Shown in pieces: positions 8,653-16,907 of a stretch of DNA of 64,000 nucleotides (positions are counted from its first letter, which is position 1; each line of letters starts with the position of its first letter). The notes below the pieces were generated by a model. That model ran no database searches, was not told the DNA's origin, and saw only the letters and a list, made by a program, of their open reading frames with translations. Source of the stretch: JACVRW01 sp963734365 (GTDB lineage: Bacteria; Actinomycetota; Thermoleophilia; Solirubrobacterales; Thermoleophilaceae); NCBI GenBank assembly GCA_963734365.1, contig CAVTGV010000004.1:434001-498000 (forward strand), given 5' to 3'. A program made the translations under genes and the position numbers.

Positions 8653-8669
8653 CGTAAGGAACTCGTAAG
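8653..8669. promoter_or_regulatory. Direct repeat CGTAAG with 11-bp period upstream of dipZ
   Basis: CGTAAG occurs at 8653-8658 and 8664-8669, exactly one helical turn apart, 26 bp before the DipZ start. This spacing is typical for tandem winged-helix (OmpR/PhoB-type) binding sites. Only two copies are present and no matching regulator is adjacent, so it is tentative. Confidence 0.3.
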
Positions 8670-8694
8670 CGCGTCCTGCCACAGTTGGTGCGGC

Positions 8695-10434
8695 GTGGTT
8701 GCGCTGATGGCCTTCGCGTTCGTGGCGGGAGCCGCCACGGCGCTCTCGCCCTGTGTCCTGCCGGTACTTCCGGTGGCACTGTCCGCCGGGCTCACCGGGG
8801 GGCGGCGGCGGCCGCTCGGGGTGGTGAGCGGGCTGGCGCTGTCGTTCGCGTTCGCCACGGTCGCCCTCGTCTACGTGATCGACGCCCTCGGGCTGCCCGA
8901 CGACCTCCTGCGCAACCTGGCCATCGCCGTCCTGCTCGGCTTCGGGGTGACCCTGCTCGTTCCCCCTCTCGCCGCGCGCGTGGAGGCCGCCATCGGCCGG
9001 ATCGTCCCCCGCCGCGCGGCCGCCGCCAACAACGACGGCGGGTTCTGGTCCGGCTTCGCCGTCGGCCTCAGCCTCGGCCTCGTCTACGCGCCCTGTGCCG
9101 GTCCGATCCTGGCCGGGGTGATCACGGTGTCGGCCTCCCAGTCGTTCACGGCCGGGCGGCTGGCGGTAGCGCTCTCCTACGCGGCCGGCAGCGCGCTGGT
9201 GCTGTACGTGCTGATGCGCGGAGGGCGGCGGCTCACCGCCCGCCTGGCTCCCAACGCGGGCCGCTTCCAGATGGCGATGGGCGCGGTGATGGTGGTGGTC
9301 GCCGTACTGATGCTCGCCGACTACGACACGCGCTTCCAGACAGCCATCGCCGACGACCTCCCCGCCTTCCTCGTGAACCCCTCGAAGAAGCTCGAGGAGG
9401 GCGAGGGCGTGCGCGACCAGCTCGCCAGCCTGCGCGGCCGGCGTTCAACGGGGCCCGGCTTCGCCCAGGCCGCCGAGCCCGATGGCTCCGAGCTCCCGGT
9501 GCTGGGTCCCGCACCCGAGTTCACCGGCAACCAGGCCTGGTTCAACACGCCTGGCGACCGGCCGCTCACGCTCCACGGATTGCGCGGCAAGGTGGTGCTG
9601 ATCGACTTCTGGACCTACACGTGCATCAACTGCATCCGCACCCTGCCCTACGTGAAGGCCTGGGACAGCCGCTACCGCCAAGACGGGCTCGTGACCGTGG
9701 GCGTGCACACGCCCGAGTTCCCCTTCGAGCGCGACGAGCAGAACGTGCGCGACGCGATCGCCCAGAACGGGCTGCGCTACCCGGTGGCCCAGGACAACGA
9801 CTACGCCACCTGGAACGCCTACTCCAACGAGTACTGGCCGGCGAAGTACCTGGTGGACGCACGCGGCCGCGTGCGCTACACGCACTTCGGCGAGGGCGGG
9901 TACGGCGAGACCGAGAGCGCGATCAGAGCGCTGCTGGCGGAGGCCGGACAGCGGCCGGGGCGCCGCGCTCGCGCTCGCGCCGAGCGGGCTTCACCGTTCG
10001 TGACCACACCGGAGAGCTACCTGGGGGCCCACCGCGCCATGCACTTCATCAACGGGACGATCCAGCGCGGCACACGGAACTACCCGCCGCCCGAGCAACG
10101 GCTCGCTCCGGACAGCCTCGCCTACACGGGCCGCTGGCGGATCGGCGAAGACTCGGCGACCGGCGTGCAGAACGCCCGCCTCGACCTCGCCTTCGGCGCA
10201 CGCCGGGTGTTCCTGGTGCTCGGCTCGCGCGGGCAGCAGCCGCGCGAGCTGCGGGTCCGGCTGGATGGGCGCCCCATTCCCGCACGCCTCGCGGGCGACG
10301 ATGTGCGCGCCGGCCGGGCGCTGATCCGGCGCCAGCGGCTGTACCGGCTGGTCGACCTGCCCCGGGCCGAGCGCCACGTGCTCAGCCTCGACTTCGCGCC
10401 GGGCGTGTCCGGCTACGCGTTCACGTTCGGCTGA
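8695..10434 (+). CDS. dipZ: DipZ-type fusion: CcdA transmembrane domain + thioredoxin + C-terminal carbohydrate-binding-like domain
   Basis: 579 aa, GTG start. Residues ~1-215 are a CcdA-like membrane domain with SPCVLPVLPV and YAPCAGPILAG, the two Cys that relay electrons through the membrane. ~275-420 is an extracytoplasmic thioredoxin/TlpA domain with CINC active site (WTYTCINCIRTLP). ~440-579 is the C-terminal beta domain seen in mycobacterial DipZ. It transfers reducing power from cytoplasmic thioredoxin to exported proteins (cytochrome c maturation or disulfide repair). All three modules are intact. Confidence 0.93.
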   Translation: MVALMAFAFVAGAATALSPCVLPVLPVALSAGLTGGRRRPLGVVSGLALSFAFATVALVYVIDALGLPDDLLRNLAIAVLLGFGVTLLVPPLAARVEAAIGRIVPRRAAAANNDGGFWSGFAVGLSLGLVYAPCAGPILAGVITVSASQSFTAGRLAVALSYAAGSALVLYVLMRGGRRLTARLAPNAGRFQMAMGAVMVVVAVLMLADYDTRFQTAIADDLPAFLVNPSKKLEEGEGVRDQLASLRGRRSTGPGFAQAAEPDGSELPVLGPAPEFTGNQAWFNTPGDRPLTLHGLRGKVVLIDFWTYTCINCIRTLPYVKAWDSRYRQDGLVTVGVHTPEFPFERDEQNVRDAIAQNGLRYPVAQDNDYATWNAYSNEYWPAKYLVDARGRVRYTHFGEGGYGETESAIRALLAEAGQRPGRRARARAERASPFVTTPESYLGAHRAMHFINGTIQRGTRNYPPPEQRLAPDSLAYTGRWRIGEDSATGVQNARLDLAFGARRVFLVLGSRGQQPRELRVRLDGRPIPARLAGDDVRAGRALIRRQRLYRLVDLPRAERHVLSLDFAPGVSGYAFTFG

Positions 10435-10454
10435 GTTTGCGATCCTGGGCGCGG

Positions 10455-10901
10455 ATGGGCACCAACTCCGACATCCTGCGTGCCGGCTACGACGCCTGGA
10501 ACCGCGATGACTGCGACGCCTGGCTCGAGTACCTGCACCCCGACGTTGAGATCCGGACGTCCGGCGTGTTCCCCGACCTCGCCGCGGTCTACGAGGGACA
10601 CGCGCGAGCGAGGAAGTTCTGGCGTCAGCTGCACGAGCCGTGGGAGAAGTTCCGCATCGCGGTCGAGGACATGGAGGAGGAGGGCGACTGGGTGGTGGCG
10701 GCCATCCGCTTCCGCGCGACCGGGGTCGACAGCGGGATCGAGGTGGACATGCGCTTCGGCCACGCCATCAGGGTGGTCGACGGACTGGCCACCGAGTTCG
10801 TGACCCGCCGGACGGCCGAGGAGGCGCTCAAGGCCCTCCCCGACCGGCACATCGAGGCTCGCTCGAGCAAGCCCGTTTTCACTCCGGCGCCGGAGGGCTA
10901 A
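10455..10901 (+). CDS. SnoaL/NTF2-like protein
   Basis: 148 aa from ATG 10455; a much longer in-frame reading over dipZ is a GC artefact. Alpha+beta barrel signature: N-terminal helix (ILRAGYDAWNRDD), HPDVEIR strand, FPDLAAVYEGHARARKFW. Close in pattern to the SnoaL-like proteins at 21358 and 34274. These are usually small-molecule binders or isomerases, otherwise uncharacterised. Convergent with the VOC gene, overlapping it by 4 nt at the 3' ends. Confidence 0.8.
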   Translation: MGTNSDILRAGYDAWNRDDCDAWLEYLHPDVEIRTSGVFPDLAAVYEGHARARKFWRQLHEPWEKFRIAVEDMEEEGDWVVAAIRFRATGVDSGIEVDMRFGHAIRVVDGLATEFVTRRTAEEALKALPDRHIEARSSKPVFTPAPEG

Positions 10902-11269
10902 GCGGGCGGCCGCGACTCCTGGACGGCCCAGCCGTTGCCGTCGGGGTCGCGAAAGAACACGAACCTGCCCCAGTCGAAGCTCTGGACTTCGCTGACCTCG
11001 ACGCCGCGCTCGACCAGCTCGGCCCGCGCGGCTTCGATGTCTGAGACCACCATCTGCAGCCCCTGGGTAGAGCCGGGGGCGGCGTCCACGATCCCCCTGC
11101 CGATCGCGATCGAGCAGGCCGACCCGGGCGGCGTGAGCTGCACGAAGCGAATCTCGTCGCTGACGGTGTGGTCGTGATCGGGGTTGAAGCCCGCCTGCTC
11201 GGTGTAGAACCGCTTGGCCCGGTCGACGTCCGACACGGGCACCGCCACCAGCTCCAGCTTCCAGTCCAT
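10898..11269 (-). CDS. VOC/glyoxalase-family protein
   Basis: 123 aa from ATG at 11269 (MDWKLELVAVPVSDVDRAK); the upstream in-frame extension is antisense to the membrane-protein gene and rejected. Two beta-alpha-beta-beta-beta modules of the vicinal oxygen chelate fold, ending FFRDPDGNGWAVQE. The related N-terminus MEIKLEVVVVPV occurs as a broken remnant at 27247. Metal-dependent lyase, dioxygenase or resistance functions are possible; the substrate is unknown. Lies 8 nt downstream of the membrane-protein stop on the same strand, so probably co-transcribed. Confidence 0.83.
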   Translation of the reverse strand: MDWKLELVAVPVSDVDRAKRFYTEQAGFNPDHDHTVSDEIRFVQLTPPGSACSIAIGRGIVDAAPGSTQGLQMVVSDIEAARAELVERGVEVSEVQSFDWGRFVFFRDPDGNGWAVQESRPPA

Positions 11270-11277
11270 GCGTGAGA

Positions 11278-12087
11278 TCACTCCTTCGGCGGCGGCGGTT
11301 CCGTGCCGGCCGCCATTCGGGCTCTGTATTCCTCTTCCGTCGTGCCGCCCACGATGTCCCGCGCGCGGTCCTTCAGCCGCTCGGTGATGCGGCCGTGCCG
11401 GAAGCGACGCTCGGCCTTCGCCTGCTTCCGAGGCCGGCGCTCGCCGTAGCGGCGCTTGCCCCAGGGCGAGTCCGGCTTGCCGATGCGGCACGCACCGTAG
11501 ACGGCGAGCGGGAGGAAGAACAGCCCGACGGCGCCGTGAAAGATGCGCGTCTTGAGAAAGCACACGCCCACCACCCACAGCAGGAGGCCCAGGAGGATCA
11601 GGCTCGCCACCAGATCCCCCCCGGAATCGCTGAAGACCTCGAACGGCACCGAACCGAGGAGGAGCAGGCCCATCGCGGCGACCGCGATCAGCGTCGCGTC
11701 GATCGATCTGCGGCCCTCCTTGGCCCAGTACACGTCGGAGACGTAGAGCCAGAGCGCGAACTCGTCGATCGTGAGACCCATGCCGATGCCGAAGAGAAGG
11801 GCGCTGGCCTCGTACCAGAAGCCCACGTCGTTGAGGGCGAAGCTCAGCACACCGGCGGCCATCATCGTGGCGATCCCGAACACCATGTGGTGGACGTGCA
11901 GTCCCCCGTCGCTGACGATGCTTCCCGGCCACCACGGCACCCGCGGGCTGCGCTGGAGCCTCGTGGACACACGGATCACCAGAAACGATCCGACCAAGCC
12001 GAACAGCACCAGGAACAGGTACTGGCGACCGTGTGCGACGAGCTGGTCGTCCCAGAAGTCGACGATGATGGAGGCGGTGAGGGTCAT
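11278..12087 (-). CDS. Integral membrane protein, paralog of the gene at 43949
   Basis: 269 aa, about six predicted TM segments, ATG start. Conserved with the 43949 protein along its whole length: FWDDQLVAHGRQYLFLVL, RSPRVPWWPGSIVSDGGLHV followed by HH, GFWYEASALLFGIGMGLTID, DVYWAKEGRRSIDATLIAV. The His cluster (HVHH) and the acidic TIDEFALWL pattern lie in or near membrane segments and could bind metal or haem, but this is inference. The C-terminus is long, basic and cytoplasmic (KQAKAERRFR). Function unknown. It is divergent from the retron region, with 225 bp between the two start codons. Confidence 0.8.
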   Translation of the reverse strand: MTLTASIIVDFWDDQLVAHGRQYLFLVLFGLVGSFLVIRVSTRLQRSPRVPWWPGSIVSDGGLHVHHMVFGIATMMAAGVLSFALNDVGFWYEASALLFGIGMGLTIDEFALWLYVSDVYWAKEGRRSIDATLIAVAAMGLLLLGSVPFEVFSDSGGDLVASLILLGLLLWVVGVCFLKTRIFHGAVGLFFLPLAVYGACRIGKPDSPWGKRRYGERRPRKQAKAERRFRHGRITERLKDRARDIVGGTTEEEYRARMAAGTEPPPPKE

Positions 12088-12127
12088 CCGCTGGGTGCCA
12101 CTTCATACCAGCGGCTAACCTGGCGGC

Positions 12128-12298
12128 GCGGCGTCGCGACTTCGAGTTGGGCGGGCGCGCCCTCGGGCGCGTCGCCTTCTCCGGGGCTACCCCGGGGAGA
12201 CCGTATCGACCAGGGCAGCTCATCGCGGGCCCCCGTCCTGCGCCTGGCGGGGCAGGCAAGGGCACGCACGACGCAGAGCAGTCGAAGCGCGTCGCCGC
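12128..12298 (+). ncRNA. Candidate retron msr-msd RNA
   Basis: The intergenic region before the reverse transcriptase is bounded by complementary arms 12128-12145 and 12282-12298: 6 bp, one mismatch, 4 bp, one bulge, 6 bp (16 pairs), matching retron a1/a2 repeats. The first base after a1 is G12146, where a branching G is expected. Inside are two tight hairpins, 12156-12171 (CGCGCCC/GGGCGCG, 2-nt loop) and 12178-12200 (TCTCC-GGGG-CTA-CCCC with GG bulge), like msr stem-loops. A longer imperfect hairpin 12218-12279 (GCTC/GAGC, GCG/CGC, CCC/GGG, CCTGC/GCAGG) is msd-like. The a2 arm ends 14 nt before the RT start. The structure is inferred by eye, not folded. Confidence 0.55.
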
Positions 12299-12312
12299 AA
12301 TGATTCGGGCCC

Positions 12313-13653
12313 TTGACCGGCTCGTCCCGATACCACGGCCTGGCGCGCAGCCTGGCCGACGCCTTCCTCGCCGGCCCGTGGGACGAGGCCGAGCTCACCG
12401 CGCGGGCCCACTCGCTGTTCGACCGCCGCCCGGCGTGGATACCGGCGCTCTCGAGCCACGTGCTCGCCTTCTACCACCGTCCGCCCGCCGACCGCCCACG
12501 CGAGCTCGCGCGCTTCGTGGCGCTCTGGCTCGAGGGCAGGCCGAGCCTCAGGACGGACAGGCTTCCCCGCGTGCGGCGCCGGCTGGCCGCGGAGCCGGCG
12601 ATGGGCCGGCGCCGCTGGCCGGTGCCCGAGATCTCCTCGCCGGCGCTGCTGGCGGAGTTCCTCGACGTGAGCGACGGCCGGCTCGACTGGCTGGCCGACG
12701 CCCGCGGGCTCGAGCGGACCGTCCTGGACGCCCGCCTGCGCAACTACCACTACGCGTGGCTGCCTCGCCGCGACGGACCGCCGCGGCTGATCGAGCGCCC
12801 CAAGCCGCAGCTCAAGTCCCTCCAGCGCCGCCTGCTGCACGAGCTGCTGGATTGGATCCCCGCCCACGGGGCAGCGCACGGATTCACCAGGGGCAGGTCC
12901 GCTCGCAGCCACGCGGCGATCCACGTGGGCAGCTATCTCGTCCTGCGGCTGGATCTCGAGGACTTCTTCGCCTCGGTGAGCGCCGGTCGGGTGTTCGGGA
13001 TCTTCCGCACCGCCGGCTATCCCGAGCCGGTGGCGCATCAGCTCACGGCGCTCACGACCAACGCCGTGCCGGTGGCCGAGTGGGCAGCGCTGCCGCGGCC
13101 CACGACTCCTGCGCTCATCCAGCCCCACCACCGCCTCGGCCGGCGTCTGGCCACGCCGCATCTTCCCCAGGGTGCGCCCACGTCGCCCGCCCTCGCCAAC
13201 CTGGCCGCGTTCTCACTCGACCGCAGGCTGAGCGGCCTGGCCCGAGCACTCGGCGCGCGCTACAGCCGCTACGCGGACGACCTCACCCTGTCCGGCCCGC
13301 GGCGGCTCGCCGGCCGCTCGAGCCGGATCCGCGCGACCGTCACGGAGATCGCGGGGGAGGAGGGGTTCAGGGTCAACGAGCGCAAGACGGTCTTCGCCAC
13401 CCGGGCCGGGCGCCAGCGCGTGTGCGGGATCGTGGTGAACGAGCACCCCAACGTCACGCGCGCCGAGTACGACGAGCTGAAGGCGATCCTGCACAACGCC
13501 GCGCGCGACGGTCCGGCGGCCCAGAACCGCGCGGGCGTACCCCACTTTCGCCGGCACCTGATGGGGCGAATCGCCTGGGTGGAGGCCCTCAACCCGCAGC
13601 GCGGCGCGAGGCTGCGCGAGCGCTTCGCCCGCATCGATTGGACGCGGGAGTAG
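12313..13653 (+). CDS. Retron-type reverse transcriptase
   Basis: 446 aa, TTG start (the first start after an in-frame stop at 12301). Residues 1-150 form an N-terminal region (LARSLADAFLAGPW, RPRELARFVALWLEG) resembling that of myxobacterial-type retron RTs. RT core: LDLEDFF (~212-218, first catalytic Asp), QGAPTSP (286-292), YADD at 320-323. Retron hallmarks in altered form: region X NAxxH reads HAAIH (200-204), region Y VTG reads VCG (370-372) in VCGIVVNEHPNV. No maturase, endonuclease or protease domain, so not a group II intron or DGR RT by pattern. It would make msDNA from the upstream RNA. No dedicated effector gene is adjacent. Confidence 0.88.
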   Translation: MTGSSRYHGLARSLADAFLAGPWDEAELTARAHSLFDRRPAWIPALSSHVLAFYHRPPADRPRELARFVALWLEGRPSLRTDRLPRVRRRLAAEPAMGRRRWPVPEISSPALLAEFLDVSDGRLDWLADARGLERTVLDARLRNYHYAWLPRRDGPPRLIERPKPQLKSLQRRLLHELLDWIPAHGAAHGFTRGRSARSHAAIHVGSYLVLRLDLEDFFASVSAGRVFGIFRTAGYPEPVAHQLTALTTNAVPVAEWAALPRPTTPALIQPHHRLGRRLATPHLPQGAPTSPALANLAAFSLDRRLSGLARALGARYSRYADDLTLSGPRRLAGRSSRIRATVTEIAGEEGFRVNERKTVFATRAGRQRVCGIVVNEHPNVTRAEYDELKAILHNAARDGPAAQNRAGVPHFRRHLMGRIAWVEALNPQRGARLRERFARIDWTRE

Positions 13654-13713
13654 GTCCCAGCCGGACCTGCGTTTTTCGCGCCCGTGCCCCGGGCACGTTG
13701 AGGACCAGGCGTC

Positions 13714-14982
13714 ATGTCCGAGCCGGTGACAGAACGCGAGGTCGATACCCAGAAGCGGCGGGCGTTCGTGGCGTCGGGTCTCGGTTGGGGCCTCGACGGC
13801 TTCGACTGGACGATGTTCGCCTACGCGCTGCCGGCCATCACGGTGTCGCTCGGGCTGTCGGCCTCCGACGGGCCGTTCATCGTGGCCTTCAGCCTCGTGG
13901 CCTCGGCCTTCGGCGGCGTGCTGGGCGGCACGCTTGCGGATCGCTTCGGCCGCGTGCGGGTCCTCACCTTCGTGATCCTGGGGTATTCGGTCTTCACGGC
14001 GCTGACCGCGACGGCCCAGAACTTCGAGCAGCTCCTGTTCTGGCGCACGCTGCACGGCTTCACCTTCGGCGCCGAGTGGGCCGTGGGCGCCGCACTCCTG
14101 GCGGAGTACGCGAAGCCCGAGCAGCGCGGACGCACGATGGGCATGCTCCAGAGCACCTACGCCATCGGCTGGGCGTTCTCCACCGCTGCCTACCTGATCC
14201 TCTTCAACGCGATGAACGACGACCAGGCCTGGCGCTACCTGTTCCTGCTCGGGCTGCTGCCCGCGGCGGCGGCGTTCTTCATCCGCCTGAGGACCAAGGA
14301 CCGGGTCGAGACCGGGAAGTCGCAGGGAGCGAAGATCTCGTTCCCGCTGCTGTTCCGGCCGGAGATCAGGCGCACGTCGATCCTGGCCACCTTGTTCGGG
14401 GTCGGCGGGCAGGGCACGTACTACTCGGTGTTCGTCTTCCTGCCGACGTTCCTCGTCGAGGAGCGCGGCCAGACCGTGGTGGGCACCGCCACCTACAGCT
14501 GGGTGGTGATCGCCGGCTCGTTCATCGGCTACGTCGTGGCGGGCTTCATCCACGACGCGATCGGCCGGCGCCCCGCGTTCACGTTCTACTTCCTGGGCTC
14601 GGCCGCGGCGATCACCGCGTTCGTGTTGATACCGATCGACGGCAGCTTCACCACCTACGCCGTCAGCTTCCTGCTCGGCTTCTTCGCCTCCGGCCAGGCC
14701 GCCGGCTACGGCTCGTTCCTGGCCGAGCTGTTCCCCTCGAACATGCGCGCCGCGGGCCAGGGACTGGCCTACAACGTGGGTCGCGGGCTGGCCGCGCTCG
14801 GTCCCGGCTTCATCGGCATCACCGCCGACTCGATCGGCCTGGGCGAGTCGATCATGATCGTCGGCTTCGTGGCCTGTGCGCTGGCCATCACGTGCGTATG
14901 GCTGCTGCCCGAGACGCGCGGCAAGGTGATCGTCGACGAGCCCGACCGGTCGCCGCGAGAGCTCGCCGGCGTCGCCGGTTAG
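13714..14982 (+). CDS. MFS transporter, sugar/aromatic-acid (SHS/AAHS) type
   Basis: 422 aa, 12 predicted TM helices in two halves. MFS signatures: GGTLADRFGRVRV in loop 2-3, RTLHGFTFGAEWAVGAALLAEY (TM4-5 region), and the repeat GFIHDAIGRRPAF in the second half. Proton-linked uptake of an organic acid is the family norm; the substrate is not readable. It starts 60 nt after the RT gene on the same strand and could be read through from it, but nothing links it functionally to retrons. Confidence 0.88.
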   Translation: MSEPVTEREVDTQKRRAFVASGLGWGLDGFDWTMFAYALPAITVSLGLSASDGPFIVAFSLVASAFGGVLGGTLADRFGRVRVLTFVILGYSVFTALTATAQNFEQLLFWRTLHGFTFGAEWAVGAALLAEYAKPEQRGRTMGMLQSTYAIGWAFSTAAYLILFNAMNDDQAWRYLFLLGLLPAAAAFFIRLRTKDRVETGKSQGAKISFPLLFRPEIRRTSILATLFGVGGQGTYYSVFVFLPTFLVEERGQTVVGTATYSWVVIAGSFIGYVVAGFIHDAIGRRPAFTFYFLGSAAAITAFVLIPIDGSFTTYAVSFLLGFFASGQAAGYGSFLAELFPSNMRAAGQGLAYNVGRGLAALGPGFIGITADSIGLGESIMIVGFVACALAITCVWLLPETRGKVIVDEPDRSPRELAGVAG

Positions 14983-15029
14983 CCCTTCGCCCCGCCCCCG
15001 ATCCGCCCGGCCACTGGTACCTTGCCGCC

Positions 15030-16907
15030 GTGACCCGCGCCCGGCGCCGGCTGGCGATGCTGCTCGTGGGGGCGGGCACGTTGCTGTCGGTCGTGTCTCC
15101 GGCCGTAGCCCAGGATTCGGCCGAGCGCCGGCTCGTCGCGAAGTACTCGCCCGTCGTGATGCTGCGCGAGCAGCGCGACCCGCCGTGCGACAACAAGGAG
15201 GAGCAGTATCTGCCCACCACGGTCGACGTGGTGCTCGGCAACCCGCAGGTCAAGCTGACGGGCCCGCGTGGCAACAAGCGGCCGCCGAAGAGGGCGCCGA
15301 CGGCGGCCGACATCGCTGGGCTCGGACAGGCTTGGTACCTGAACCTGCCGGGGAACCCGCCGGCGCCCGGGTGCACGTATGCGCGCGACTTCGCGTCCAT
15401 CAAGAAGAACCAGCGGCCCCCGGCCCTCACCTACGCGCACATCGCCCGCCAGGCGGACCAGCCGGGGCTGGCCCTGCAGTACTGGTTCTTCTACTACTTC
15501 AACCAGTTCAACGATCTGCACGAGGCCGACTGGGAGGGCATGCAGATCCTCTTCGACTCGAGCTCGGCCGAGGGAGCGCTGGCCGAGGAGCCCAGCGCGA
15601 TCGGCCTCTTCCAGCACGAAGGTGGCGAGAGCGCCGACTGGGACGACGAGAAGGTCGAGAAGAAGGGCAACCACCCGGTCGTCTATCCCGCCGCAGGATC
15701 GCACGCCACCTTCTACGAGTCGTCGGTCTTCCTGGAGAACGGACGGCGGGGCTCGGGCCTGGGCTGCGACGACACGAGCGAGCCGGTAAGCGAGGTGCGT
15801 CTGAGGCACGGGCTCGTGCCCACCCGGCCGCCGCCGGGCAGCCGCTACCAGTGGATCACCTACCGCGGCCACTGGGGACAGCGCCAGCCGGGCTTCAACA
15901 ACGGCCCGCAGGGGCCGATCGAGAAGCTGCAATGGGTCCAGCCGTTCGAGAAGCAGGACCAGATGCGCTCGACCAGCGCTCAGCTGCCGAGTGGCTCGCT
16001 CCTCGGGCCGACCGTGACCAGCGCGTTCTGCGTGACGGTGGAGCAGCTGTCGGCCTTTCTCAACCTGGCTACGGACAGCCCTCCGGGGGCGATAGCCGTG
16101 GCGCTGGCGGCGATCGCGCTGGTGGTGGTGCCCGCGTCGCGCACGCGCTGGCGCCCGGTGGAGCTGATCCCGCTGCGCCGTCCCCGCGCGATCGGACAGC
16201 TGCTGCGGGCAGCGCGCCGTCTCTACACCCGCCACTGGCGAGTGCTGATGGCGCTGGGTCTCACCTCGCTCGTGATCGTGGGGTTCTTCGAGGGATTACG
16301 CCGGCTGGCCGAGGCGCTCCTGGGCGAGGGCTCGCTCGACCTCGTGAGCTCCTCCAGCTCGGGCCAGGGCCTGTCGGGATCGATCGTGGGGATCGGCTCG
16401 CAGGTCGGCCTGGCGGTGGTCTCGGGAGCGATCGTGACCTTCATGCTCGAGCTGGAGCGCGGACGAACGCTCGGGGTGGTGGAGTCCTACCGTGAGCTCG
16501 GGCCGCGCTTCTGGCGTGCGGTGCTGGTCCATCTGCTCGTGCGGCTGTTCTTGGGGCTTCTCGTGATCACGGTGATCGGCATCCCGTATGCGATCAAGAA
16601 GTTCGTCGACTGGCAGTTCGCCCAGCAGGAGGTGGTCTTCGAGGATCGTTCGCTGCGGGAGGCGCTGCACGGCAGCAGGCGGGTGGTGAGAGGGCACTGG
16701 TGGCACGCCGGCGTGGGCGTCGGCGTGCTCTTCCTCCTGGGTTTTGTCGCGGGTCCCATGCTGGGCTTTGCGCTCGTGTTCACCTCGCTCTCACCGGAAG
16801 CCATCAACCTCTTCGGGTCGTTGGTCTACGCGCTGGTGGTGCCCTACGTGGCGGTGGGCCTCACGCTCCTGTACCTCGACCTGCGTGCTCGCCAGGGGGC
16901 AGGGTGA
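15030..16907 (+). CDS. Secreted/membrane protein with Vps62-like domain and C-terminal membrane domain
   Basis: 625 aa from GTG 15030 (TACCTT 6 nt upstream, no SD). Signal peptide: RRRLAMLLVGAGTLLSVVSPAVAQ. Residues ~30-340 are Vps62-related (LQYWFFYYFNQFNDLHEADWE, NHPVVYPAAGSHATFYESS, a conserved aromatic/acidic pattern). Residues ~355-625 hold about five TM segments, including a region resembling DUF7544/glycerophosphodiester-type membrane domains (SRRVVRGHWWHAG). The start in the same open frame as upstream ORFs is coincidental; the signal peptide fixes it. Function unknown. Overlaps the next gene by 4 nt. Confidence 0.78.
   Translation: MTRARRRLAMLLVGAGTLLSVVSPAVAQDSAERRLVAKYSPVVMLREQRDPPCDNKEEQYLPTTVDVVLGNPQVKLTGPRGNKRPPKRAPTAADIAGLGQAWYLNLPGNPPAPGCTYARDFASIKKNQRPPALTYAHIARQADQPGLALQYWFFYYFNQFNDLHEADWEGMQILFDSSSAEGALAEEPSAIGLFQHEGGESADWDDEKVEKKGNHPVVYPAAGSHATFYESSVFLENGRRGSGLGCDDTSEPVSEVRLRHGLVPTRPPPGSRYQWITYRGHWGQRQPGFNNGPQGPIEKLQWVQPFEKQDQMRSTSAQLPSGSLLGPTVTSAFCVTVEQLSAFLNLATDSPPGAIAVALAAIALVVVPASRTRWRPVELIPLRRPRAIGQLLRAARRLYTRHWRVLMALGLTSLVIVGFFEGLRRLAEALLGEGSLDLVSSSSSGQGLSGSIVGIGSQVGLAVVSGAIVTFMLELERGRTLGVVESYRELGPRFWRAVLVHLLVRLFLGLLVITVIGIPYAIKKFVDWQFAQQEVVFEDRSLREALHGSRRVVRGHWWHAGVGVGVLFLLGFVAGPMLGFALVFTSLSPEAINLFGSLVYALVVPYVAVGLTLLYLDLRARQGAG

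Noticed and set aside
12313..13653. Group II intron or diversity-generating RT
   Set aside because: No maturase/endonuclease domain, no TR/VR repeats, and the X/Y-like regions and upstream inverted repeats favour a retron type.
13714..14982. MFS transporter as retron effector
   Set aside because: It has a normal MFS sequence with no extra domain and is separated by 60 nt; no known retron type uses it.
12147..16907. 1586-residue open frame across the RT, MFS and Vps62-like genes
   Set aside because: Only the part from 15030 has a signal peptide and conserved sequence; the rest overlaps two well-supported genes in another frame.
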